64,000 nucleotides of DNA from Lyophyllum atratum (lineage: Eukaryota > Basidiomycota > Agaricomycetes > Agaricales > Lyophyllaceae), in the NCBI GenBank assembly GCA_014905825.1, contig JACGCN010000008.1:558001-622000 (forward strand), in the 5' to 3' direction. Position 1 is the stretch's first letter. Each line of letters starts with the position of its first letter. The notes beneath the pieces are model-generated. The model made no database searches. It had not been told where the DNA came from and saw only the letters and a list, made by a program, of their open reading frames with translations. A program made the translations under genes and the position numbers. Below are positions 12,075 through 24,087 of the stretch, piece after piece.

Positions 12075-13345
12075 CTAAACTTTAGTGAGCTGCAGAGCGT
12101 TGAACCTGAACGCGGGATTCGTCTCGTCAACAAATCCCCATACGCCCTTCCTCTTCCACTCCTTCTCCTTCCATAGGTTCAGCCTCGCCGGATACTTATC
12201 TACGAGAGGCATCAAACTGCCGTCGTGTGTGGTCATTATGAATATATCATCGTTCGCGTCGAAGTCCCCCAACTTCCTGATTGACTCGCGCGTCGCCTGT
12301 GGGTCCTGGTAGAACGCCTTCTCTTTCACCCGAAGAAGCGGCTCCTTGCGATTCGCAAGGTCGAAGGTGCCATCTTCGTGGACCGGTTGGAAATACTCCG
12401 TAGAAAATGTGCGCCGAGTCGCTTCGAGGAGCTCTTCCGGGCAAGGTTGCTGACGATGGAGCTTTTCTGTGGGTCGCATCTCGCCTGGGTGGTGAGATGC
12501 GTCGCCGCCGAGACACAGAAAAGTTGTAGGTGTCACTCTCGCGAGCCCTGCCATATGTCCAGGCATGTGCTATCAGTGAGTGAAGACGAGTCATGTTCAG
12601 CCAGCTGTCTAACGAAGTGAAAGCTGAAACATACGCCTGGCACGTCCAAAAGATACAAGCTGCCATCGCCCAAGTAATCTACAGCGCGGAATCCACCAAT
12701 TCTGAGATTCGATCCATCGAAAACTACATCTGTGACCTTGTGGCCGCTGAGTTTCTCCTTCAGTCCAGAAGAGGAGGACAAGAATGGCTTCCGGCTGACC
12801 TAAAGTCGCTTTCGAGCAGCTGAGCATCCGGGTTGCTAGGGTAGGTATCTTTCACCGTGTTCTGCCCTACCACAAGCTCCGTAGTCCCCGGAAACTTAGA
12901 CATGTCGCCAGTGTGGTCGAAATGCGCATGACTGGGTTACAGTCAGTATGTCGACATTTGGACTCGACAACCCGTCTGATGCTTACCTCCAGATGACAGT
13001 ACCAATGCTCTTCAGTGGGATGTCTCCTTCAATGAGCTGCTCAGTAATGTCTTGCGGCACAAAAATCTGCATATATCTATCCCTGACTAGGAGGTTCGCG
13101 ACGGCCGGCGGGTACTTCTCGGGGTCCTTGCGTGGTCCAAGATCGAACATGATACGCCTCCGCGTCGGCTTGTGCTCGATAAGGAAGGCATACATGGGAG
13201 CAATCATGTTCTCGGTGCCGGGCAGCACAGGCTCGAAAAACTGCTTCTGCAGGGATCTTATCGGCCTGGCGATGACATGTCAAATGCCATCACATCGACC
13301 TGTAGCTTCAGATGCTGGGATGCCTAAATCGTTGTAGGAAGACAT
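12075..13345 (-). CDS. metallo-beta-lactamase-fold hydrolase (lactonase-like)
   Basis: It is a zinc hydrolase of the fungal family related to N-acyl homoserine lactonases. The metal motif is HAHFDHTGD (exon starting near 12933), with later ligand regions DVPGHMPGH and GGDASHHPGE. The core reads APMYAFLIEH, IMFDLGPRKD, ITEQLIEGDIPL, LLESDFSGHK, IGGFRAVDYLGDGSLYLLDVPG and ARVTPTTFLCLGGD, ending in FRFNALQLTKV. Introns lie near 12990-12935, 12805-12755 and 12630-12570. The first 60 nt after codon 15 break frame: a TGA at about 13278 is avoided only if one base each is removed at CC 13299-13300, CC 13265-13266 and A5 13236-13240, which restores the expected VDVMAFDM and IPAEAVFEPVLPG. The three shifts sum to zero. 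Natural substrate unknown. Confidence 0.82.
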
Positions 13346-14171
13346 ATTGGAGGATGAACTGGAGCCCCGGTCATGGAGCGGCTCTTCTTAAAGCTCCGGA
13401 TTTCGTATCATGTCTATTACCAGCGCACAGTAAGCTGACGGCTCGTGTAGAAGGATAATTCTTCCGAGACCTTCTCTCCTATTCAAATATCAAAAACTAC
13501 AGACTATTTCATGCACGCCTGGAGCACTCTAATTATATCCCGCGGACTGACTTACATACTTCCCTCTTTTGCTACACCTCACAGATAACTGGAGGTAATG
13601 CATGGAGGTTGATCCTCCTCACCGCGACTTTAATGGGTTCCCTGTGCTCACCTGTGAGCCTCGCCAACTACAATCCTATCTCACAGATACTCTATCATCA
13701 CATACACAGGAAGAGGTTCGACGTCACTGCAGAAGAATCTAGGTTTTGCATCATAACTACGTCGTCCTTTGAACGGTTGCATAGAGTCACTCAAGAGTCA
13801 CTTCATTAAAAGAAATTTCATCGCAACCTCACGCAGCAGTTGATCGGCGTACATCCCGGCAACCCAACAAACGCATCAGAGACTAACGATGCAAGCATCC
13901 TAATGTTAGCTCTCCCTGAGAGAGTAGGAGTTTTAGAAGAGACGCGCCTCACACTCATTCAGACCTGCTGTCCAGTTTTAGCGTTTTAGACGACTAGCAA
14001 CGTCACGGAGGCGAGGCTTGTATGAAGGTAGTATCGGCGTCTGATCATAGAATTCATGCGACTTGCATTCATCCACATATCTACACACGCCTCGACACAA
14101 TAAATCAGATATGAAACAGGCAGACATCGGTTGGAGGGCAGAAGAAAAAACATGGGGAGGGAGGAATTAAA
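13346..14171. other. intergenic, no gene called
   Basis: An 826 bp gap between the 3' end of the KAR5-like gene and the start of the hydrolase gene. A 66-codon plus-strand frame at 13609-13809 has no family match or upstream signal that I can see. Confidence 0.5.
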
Positions 14172-16625
14172 TCATTGAAGCGGTCGATAAAGATGTTCTG
14201 GGATCCGAGAGAAACGAGAACCAACATGATGCTGACGACGAAGACGAGGGTCGGATTGGAACCTTGACGAAATGGGTAGTGGGAATGACTGTGGCGAGGT
14301 GTAGTTGGGCAGGGCTAACGGCTCAGTACTAAAGCATCGTAGTCAGTACAGTTAGCATAGCTTCAACGCCCGATGGAGAACATTTTCGAAACATACGACG
14401 GATCAGAGACTGGGACGCTCGTACTGATGTATCTCTTCAACGAGAGAAAGAGAATGCTGATAGTCTGTACTTGGGCGTTTCATTTTAGCGCTAGGGGTGA
14501 AAGCCTGTGCCTCCCGTCTGCTTTGACGTACCACGAGTACAGAACATGCTGAGCGAAGCAAAACACCAGCGAAATTCAAAATAGCAAAGATGACCCGAAA
14601 GCTGGCAAAGTGACCGAGATGCTCCAGCCATGCCGAATCGACTAAACTCGACCAGAAGTTTCAGTCGATGTAGTCGATGTTCGGATCAGAATGTAGCAAC
14701 CAACTTCGCAGAAGAGTCCCGATAGCTCTCATCAAGTTGACGAATACGCGCAAAGGGCTTCCAGATTCCGCCTGAAGACGTGTTCGCTCAATTAATGCCG
14801 CAGACGCATTGCTAATTTTCTCAAGCTCCACATGCTGTGGTTGCTGTCAGGTTCGACAGCGTCACAAGGAGTCGGCTAGCAGAAAGCGATGCGATTTGCT
14901 GCGTTTGGTCGAGAATCTGAGCCTGATGGATCGAACCATCGAATGCGTGGGCGACTTGCGAAGCCGTCGCAGATAGTGAAATGATGGACTAAGATATGCT
15001 CATCACCATTGAAACAGCGAAATAAGGAGTAACTCACCTGCGTTACGTTACTGATTTCAACTCCAAATGAGATCCATCGTTCTTGAACCTGACTCTATGT
15101 AACGTCATGCATCAGATGTGGACCGTGGGGGTATGGATATCGTTCGAATGTTCACATTGATATCAAGAGACGCTTGCATCCTGTCATGAAACTCGGCGAG
15201 CATGGTGTCAGCGTATTCCACCACTGATTTTTGCATAAAAGGAATTATGGCACGGAGTTCTTCGGCGTGCTATTGAGTTCTCTGTGTGAAAGGGAGTTTT
15301 TAGAACGCAATTGGGGCAACATCGTACATGTTGGTATAGCTCTCCGAGAACATGAGATGTCTAGGGGACAATGCTTAGCGGTCGTTTTGACTATACCCCA
15401 CGTACTTGATGGAAGAGTCGTGATTCACGCCTTTCTTGCTCCTGTTGAATGTCTGAAATCATATTCTGAACCATAACCAGTGTCTGTGGACTCAATGAGC
15501 GGCATTTCAGCTTCAATCTAAGGGATACCAACCTGGTCAAAATCGGCCGTCAACCGAGAACTTAGGTGTTCTGTTCGGGTGTCGATGCCTCTAGTTGCGA
15601 AATGGATGCGAGAAACAACTTCTTGCAAATCCTAGCATGATAGTTAATGGCATGGGTGAGGGGTGGCGCACAAGGAGACATGCATTCAAGCGCTCTTCCC
15701 AAGACGCCATGTTGAGTTCGGTATTTTTCTCTCGGGAAATTAAATACCGCAGAAGTGTAGCTTGGTGTGATGTAATGTTTTTGTAGACCTCACGCGCCGT
15801 GTCTGGGGGAGGTCATAGTCTGTTTCTAAGAAACTTGAGTAAATCAAGCCTCACCTATATCATGCCAGCGTCGAAAGGCAAAGCAAAGTTGGGCTGTAGA
15901 GACGATTTGACATGGGACGCTAAACTATGGCCAAAAGTACTCACGGACTTCACGAAGATAACCAGAGTAGCTTGACCAAAACTGGGCACTCCTAGATAGG
16001 GCTCTGCGGCGCTCATGGAGTCAGAAAATCGGGCAACTTCAGCTGGATATATGCTGGTTACTCCACACATTCACCCTGTAGTCTGAAGACAGGCGGAGAC
16101 CGCAAGGCGTCAGAGTCCAGCGCGAATGGTACGCATTCGAGAGGGATAGAATAGTGCTTGGCTGTCGCCAGCTCGCAGAGTGTCATTGATATGGCGGCTT
16201 GAGAAAAGGTCAACCACCTCCTTCACGCATTGATATCGTCAAGCTCTCACCATTTACACGTTCGCTCTCGTTCATATCGAGCTGCGCGCAATGTGAGCGG
16301 ATGAGACCAGCAGCCCTTCGAAAGCAGTCTGGCCTGCGAGCATAATTGTTCAGGGAATCTATGAAACTATCGGCTATGCAAAGTGGGAGGATGGTGCAAG
16401 GAAGGACCTTGACTTGAGAGAAGCGCCTCGATCTCCTCGAGGGTGAGCACAGCACTGTCTACTTGGCCAACAATCAAAGAAGGTCGCGTCGTGGAGGCCT
16501 ATCTTGATAGCGGTACCTGTGTTTGCGGCGTCTGCCTGCTGTGATGGACTCTTGCTCGACCAAAATCCTCCCCGACAGCATGGAGTCAGTTGTGCGATAA
16601 AGATGAAGATCGTTGCGACGTGCAT
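14172..16625 (-). CDS. KAR5: KAR5/Tht1-like nuclear membrane fusion protein
   Basis: KAR5-family proteins sit in the ER/nuclear envelope and help nuclei fuse after mating. The ATG at 16625 gives a signal peptide (MHVATIFIFIAQLTPCC). After two introns follows the cysteine-rich lumenal domain: EEIEALLSSQ, CFRRAAGLIRSHCAQLDM, AISMTLCELATAKHYSIP and FWSSYSGYLREV joined to PQLCFAFRRWHDI, the family's best marker. The middle is rich in helical heptads with a Gln/Glu-rich stretch (QNMISDIQQEQERRESR, VEYADTMLAEFHDRMQ), probably coiled coil. Near the C-terminus are hydrophobic segments (VIFAILNFAGVLLRSACSVL; ISILFLSL) and then a basic tail. About a dozen short introns are needed; phases checked where I traced them and no frameshift remains. 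Identification is by remembered motifs. Confidence 0.8.
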
Positions 16626-16947
16626 GGCAATGGTGAAATCCAGTGTGATGGTGTCGGCGTGACGCTCAGGGCCGGGAGATGCCGGATATTTTTAGCATAC
16701 GCGTATTTTTCGGCGCGTCCACCTCGCGGCTTGACAATTGCAACGGTATGTAGTGCCCGATCGCGGTCGAAGAAAGGGGAAAGGGATAGCCTGTCATGAA
16801 CACTGACTACTACACCTAGTCTAACTTGTTGGCGGCGATTACTTCGGATTAGTGTTCAAGCGGGCGAATCGGACAGAAACTCACTACTAAAGTAGCGGCT
16901 GTCTGGGCTGGAGGGTATGGGTGGACACGATCTTCCTGACTTTAATC
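16626..16947. promoter_or_regulatory. divergent promoter between KAR5-like and GST genes
   Basis: This 322 bp stretch separates the two start codons and must carry both promoters. No TATA box or known operator was recognised. Confidence 0.45.
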
Positions 16948-17991
16948 ATGTTGGTACTCCATCATCTTGAAAATTCCCGTTCGCAGCGCATTTTGTGGTT
17001 GTTGGTGAGGCCATTATATTCGCGTGGTGGGACGGACTGATAACCACCATTATAGGAGGAATTAGAGGTCCCATACGAGTTGAAGCAGTACGAGCGGATC
17101 GCCGACGGACGTGCCCCTAAGGAGCTGCTTGAAATCAACCCTCTTGGGAAGTCGCCCATCGTTACCGATGACTCTGTCACGGTAGCAGAGAGTGGTGCCA
17201 TTGTCGGTCTGTAATTTCTTTTCTTCGCATCCGCGGAACATAACGACGAGGAATAATGTATACAGAGTACTTGATCACGAAGTATGGGAATGGCAGGTTC
17301 CAAGCACCAACCTCGGGTCCCGGTTATATCCACAACCTGTATTGTATGTAGTCAGACTTCTGTTTCTTCTCCATTCTAACAATCCGTTGGTAGATTTGCA
17401 CTATGCGGAAGGCTCATTGATGCCTCTTTTAGCCCAAAAAATCATCTATGACTTAGTTCCCTCAAAGACGCCTTTCTTAATCCGGCCACTTGCAAAGTTG
17501 ATATTTCGCAATCTTCACGATCAACACTTGCTGCCGGAATTCAAGAACAATTTCGCAATGGTAAGTGAAGTCGACTGTACCTATTGACTTGTCTGTCCAC
17601 TATTCTTAGATTGAGAGTCACCTGAGCACGGTCAAGACAGGCTGGTTTGCGGATGGTGACGGACCCACAGTACGTTTGTTCCGAGGGCCAGAAAAAAATA
17701 CTCATCAAAACCTTCAATAGGCTGCAGACTTCCAGATGGCGTTTCCTTTAGAATTTATCGTTACTGCCGCGCCGGTAATGGCTACTCCCAAGATGGTTGA
17801 ATTCGTAGAGCGAGTTCAAAATCGGTGCGACTGCTTCCTGACATTTTGACGCAATAACTTACCTTCTGCTCGTGCACGCAGACCTGCCTACAAACGGGTA
17901 AAGTTCCAAAAGAGAAACTGCTGTAAACATGATCTGATTCTCCTCTTAGGCCCTCGAGAAAGGCGGTAACTATGCGTTTGAGAAGGCATGA
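16948..17991 (+). CDS. glutathione S-transferase, GTT1-like
   Basis: It conjugates glutathione to electrophiles or reduces peroxides, in the cytosol or on internal membranes. The ATG at 16948 begins MLVLHHLENSRSQRILWLL, the fungal GTT1-type thioredoxin-fold start with the Asn-Ser-Arg-Ser site. Later exons give EELEVPYELKQYERI, EINPLGKSPIVTDDSVTVAE and SGAIVEYLITKYG, the glutathione-binding Glu-Ser pair. The all-alpha domain follows (YAEGSLMPLLAQK, VKTGWFADGDGPTAADFQM) and the end is RPAYKRALEKGGNYAFEKA. Eight or so exons are joined with GT-AG introns of 48-65 nt; one tiny exon (about 16 nt, near 17880) links NRP to KRA. The protein is complete, with no missing block. Confidence 0.9.
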
Positions 17992-18503
17992 AATGCTCAA
18001 TTCTTCTTATGTTGTATTTTTTGTGGATAACTATGATACAAGTGTACTTGTACTCGAGCCTTGGGATCAACTTTCGGTTGTTGCATCTAACAATTTTGGC
18101 GGTGGTGGAAATGAAAAGAAAAGTACGTGAACCTGATGTTATATAATGAACGCAGGCGAATAGCGACAGGAAAGGCAGAGCACTAGCAATACACGTCTAA
18201 CTACAAAATATCCTCGTAAGCAAACCCGGGGCGTCGTGAAGGGCGTGAGTGCTGTTTGATACAGAAAAATGCTAGTTGCTGAGCAGCAAGGTTAGTACTG
18301 GAGGTAAGCTAATTTTAAGAGAAGATACAAGGATTGAGAACCACATTACGTAGTGATTAGAATAAGAAAAACGAGAATGGCAGATGAAGTGAGCGTGGTG
18401 GAGTATTATGTGTGCAGCGAGTGTAGGTTTGAAAAGAGAGGATGAAGTGAAACTATGAATTATCATGATAGCAGAAGGAAAACGAACAGGGGGGGTGAGG
18501 ACT
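17992..18503. other. convergent intergenic spacer
   Basis: A 512 bp stretch between convergent 3' ends. It is AT-rich with no coding signal. Confidence 0.6.
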
Positions 18504-19978
18504 TTAGTGACGTTCCGTGTCTACACGCCGCCGAGATATTGAACCCGAATGAGCCTGCTGTTCCCAGTATGCAGCGCCTTCGCCCTCAACCCAATCACCA
18601 TTTATTGGGTTGCGTTCGAAATCGCCATCTTGGTATCCATATCGTTGCTGCAGCAATTTCAACAAGGGATTGCGCAGCGCAGGATCCATCCTGACGCTCT
18701 CTCCAGGATAGTAGCTGCCAACACTGTGACGAGCTAAGCTCTCTTCGAAGAGTGCTTCCTCATGTGTGCAGCCACAGTTCAGGTATCCTGGCGGAGCATG
18801 TCTGGGAGGAAATTCGCGTCTCTCACGGCGGGAATCGTGCCACGCGCATAAGGCATTCCCAGCTCTGTTTAATGAACAGAACATTCGCCTGCGAGTTTCA
18901 GTGCGGGCCTTCCAAGATGCTTGGAAAGAGGCCGAGGGTGGTGGTGTTGGAAGGCCGCTAGGAGCAGCGCCTGACGAGGCATTGCGTGTCCCCCCTAGAG
19001 TACCGCGGCTTCTTGAGCACTCAGCCTCCAGTTCTCCGACTCTTCGCCGAAGATGGACTATTTCTGCCCTGAGCCGCTCTTCGTCAGAGGGAGAAGAGTG
19101 TGGTTGATGGGAGTCCACAGGGTAACCGTCGCTACTATGTCTGGAGCCAAGAGACGGCTGACTGCGGTGCAGCGAATAGTCGCCACCAAACATGGCATTG
19201 GTGTTGCAGAACGTCGAAGACCCTGAGGAGTTGGAATCTGGGGATGGATTGCGGTTTGTAGTGAAGTCGTACTGTATATTCGTTGATAGATCCTGCGAGT
19301 TAAAGGCCATACTATTCATACCAGCCACGCCTGGATATGTGGCCGGATGTTGTTGCATTCCCACAGACACCTGCTGGGGGTGTGCGGACGCCGTCCAGTC
19401 GCTCGAAGTGTATATGCTATTGCCCCGAGATCGTGAGGAACGAATATGGCGTGGATGTGACGGCAAGCTCGTCTCGCCAATGGCTCCATTAAGGCTGGAC
19501 GTAAGATGGGAGCTCGAGGATCCTTGCATGTGACCAACAAATGCATCCTGGTGAGAATCGTCAGCCATATACTGGATACATGAATGTCGATCCTTACAGG
19601 TATAAACTCTGAACCCAGGGAATATGTGGCATCAGTTCCTGGGGTCTGGCGACTCCGCAAGGAGGGGGTATGGGATCTCCCACTTCTTGACGCGGAATGG
19701 GACCAAGTTCCAGAAGCTGGAATGCTCCCCATTATATAGGGTATGTGTGTACGGCGAGGAGTATCTTGCTTGGGGATAGGGTAAGGTCGTCCTCGGGTAG
19801 TGGAGGCCAGGGACGGTGTCGAGCTGTGACGACGGTGGCACAGTAGATTAGTGGCTGGAGGGATTTTAGAGGGGGATATCAATGGGGAGGTTAGTTCGTC
19901 AAGCGCCTCCTTTTTAACAGTGGAATCTGTTTCGTTTAAGGAACGGAACGGTCGCCAACTAGTCTCTTTGTCGGCCAT
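18504..19978 (-). CDS. conserved fungal protein with coiled coil, function unknown
   Basis: Two exons (19978-19598 and 19547-18504) joined in phase 0 encode 474 residues. The first exon starts MADKETSWRPFRSLNETDST and is Ser/Thr/Arg-rich. A second in-frame ATG at 19568 lies inside the intron and is not the start. Around residues 290-315 a heptad region (EERLRAEIVHLRRRVGELEAE) predicts a short coiled coil. The last 130 residues look folded and conserved (RMFCSLNRAGNALCAWHDSR, PPGYLNCGCTHEEALFEESL, LLKLLQQRYGYQDGDFERNP, WVEGEGAAYWEQQA), with Cys and His that could bind metal. I know this C-terminal block from uncharacterised Agaricomycete proteins but know no function. A nuclear regulatory role would be a guess. 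Confidence 0.8.
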
Positions 19979-21682
19979 GATGGATTGGCAGTGCAGATCA
20001 TACATTAAAGCAATGCGAGCCTTCCCTGTAGCTGGGGCAATGGATGGGGTCACTCTCGCTTGTACTTCGATCAAGAGTCGTGAAGGAGAACGTCAAAACT
20101 TGACGACTATAAAAGATCTACCCATCCACTGACGACAGGGCTGTACATGGTGAGGGCCATGATATGATGTGCATGACCCAAATAAGCGGCCAATTGATGG
20201 CGATCAATGATCGAAACGGAGTATGTGAATGTGAGTTAGCCTAAAAAAACTCCTAATCGCTTCCCACATGCGTGAATCTCTTGCAAGGTATGCTGTCTTG
20301 GCGTCAAATTCTCGCAATGAACCTCGAGGTTGGCGGCCCATAGGTTGAGTGAGACCACGATAGGAGATGGCAGAGAGCTTTCACTACATTTCATTATCGT
20401 TTATCCCCATCCCAAGTCCGATCAGGTCCCAAAGAAAACACAGACAAAGCAGTGAAAGCACCTGACAACCGAAGATGAACAGAGTTGAACGTTGAACCAA
20501 AGCATCTGATCACGTTCCAGTATTTTAGATGCCTTACCGTTATTAGAGGCTGTTCACCTATCAGTTGCGGGTATAATTGATTGATAAATAGCATTACGGT
20601 CCTTTAACGACACTGAGGTGAGAATTCGTCGAGGCGGCGGGCGTTTCGTGCTGGTTTCGTGATCTGAGAAGGACAGATACTAAAATAGGGGGCCCCGGGG
20701 GCATCATTGGTCTAGTGACCATATCCCATTAACCGGTATTGCGAAGTGATGTTGAGTGTGTGTGTGCCGAAATGATCCTGGATGATTTTTGATTCGCCAG
20801 ATTCGCAGACGATGTTGCCACGAATCAATATACATAAGTACCAGCGCCACCAACGAGCCACCAAATGCGGACTCTTGGGGCAAAGCGTGAGGAGCGGATC
20901 CAGAAGCGCCAAGCTGGCTGAACTACACAAAGTGCATAAGTCTCTAAGTAGGCGATCATATGTCGGATGTCAAAATACCTCGAAAGAATGGTTCTATTAA
21001 GAGATTGTGCCAAAATGTATCGCGAAGGTCGCATTGCTTTGGCCGGGAGAATTTTGGGATCCCGGGCTGCATGAGATTCATTGATCTTTCTTGTTGGATA
21101 CAGCCTCTGGGTCCGTGCTATGGCGAATGATTTTTCGCCATGGTTTGCCTTGAACAGGAATATCACTTGAAGGCGATGAGCTCCATTACCAGAGTCGTGA
21201 GAGCCTACTATACGGACCAAGAGTCTGCAGGGACTTCCACCTCACCAGTGATCATGTTGACGTTGACCAATTTTGTAATTTCGACAGTGGGTCGACCGGG
21301 GCATCTATAATGAACGATAGAAAAGAAAAGTTTAATCGGGTTCTGATGTACAAGTTACTCACGTTCTGAATATGCGGGGTATTGGAAAACACTGTACTAG
21401 AGGAGCGGGTCCGGAGGTGTCAACGTCACAGGAATACTGAAGTATCTCGGATATTCGACATTTTCCTGGCATAGGAGTCTCAGCTGACGACATGGGGCGC
21501 CTTGATTTCGAGCTCGTGAGCGTAGTCTCGGTTTACGAGGGGACTTGGGAACTTGGAAACGTGTATCGGGATTCGGAGATCGTCCAGTCACGTGGGTAGA
21601 AAAATAAAAACGTTCGATCGAAATTAGACCCATACACCTCACTTTCCTTCACCCATCTTCCAACCCTTCATCTCCTTCAAAA
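19979..21682. other. long intergenic region upstream of AHCY
   Basis: About 1.7 kb divergent spacer. A 131-codon minus frame (21220-20825) lacks introns, family motifs and codon bias and is probably chance. A GC-rich stretch lies near 20685-20700. The last 100 bp holds the AHCY promoter elements. Confidence 0.5.
21589..21594 (+). promoter_or_regulatory. CACGTG E-box upstream of AHCY
   Basis: A palindromic CACGTG 89 bp before the AHCY ATG, followed by an AT-rich TATA-like run (aaaaataaaaac). In fungi Cbf1-type bHLH factors bind this core at sulphur-amino-acid genes, so it fits control of the methyl cycle. Binding is inference. Confidence 0.45.
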
Positions 21683-23570
<1,888 letters not shown>

Positions 23571-24087
23571 ATGTATGTGGTATGTGCCCGTATTCATCGA
23601 CGGCCTCAACGAGCCCTCGCCAGTTAATCGGGAGAATGGGATCTTCAACGTCCTTACATATTGCGTGGATGTCGGATTCGTTCAGAAGAGTCGTTATTTT
23701 ATGCTCTTGGCCGGAGGCAGGGAAACCAGATTGAGTGCGATTCACCAGCGCGCTCCAGGGTAGCGGAGCGTGGTTTTCGTAGAGAGGGCCTCAACGAGCC
23801 TTTCGTGTTCATCTATCACTGTTGTATCAATAAAAATATAGGATACCTGTCGTGGCCCAGTGGCCTTTAGACTTGAAGTTGCAAGCCGTGATCATGACGC
23901 GTTTGGTGAAAATCTATTTTTGTCTTGCCTTTCCACCATCTGCTTTTCGGCGCTGAGGCCATGTAACGTTGATGTTATCATCCAGTTCCAAGATAGATGG
24001 ATCAATGATAGTAGGGCTTCTGTTTATGTGGCTATCTTTCCCTCAACGACGGTCAATCTACTCAGCTAAACTTTGCCTATTCTCATC
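23571..24087. other. intergenic, AHCY 3' region
   Basis: A 517 bp stretch with no coding signal. A polyadenylation-like aataaaaata lies near 23830. Confidence 0.5.

Noticed and set aside
13230..13310. An intron explaining the broken 5' part of the metallo-beta-lactamase gene
   Set aside because: No GT-AG pair in the stretch gives a length that restores frame, so single-base insertions fit better.
13609..13809. Small plus-strand frame in the spacer near 13.7 kb
   Set aside because: No homology signal or conserved motif; composition resembles non-coding DNA.
15850..15960. Apparent frameshift in the KAR5-like gene before PQLCFAFRRW
   Set aside because: Re-reading the acceptor phase (GTC C | CC CAA CTT) joins the frames without any change.
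19550..19568. ATG at 19568 as the start of the coiled-coil protein
   Set aside because: It lies inside an intron; the upstream exon 19978-19598 is open, coding-like and joins in phase.
20690..20760. tRNA-like A box (tggtctagtgacc)
   Set aside because: No B box, no acceptor stem and no anticodon arm could be formed.
20825..21220. 131-codon minus frame upstream of AHCY
   Set aside because: No family motif, no start context and no splice pattern; likely chance.
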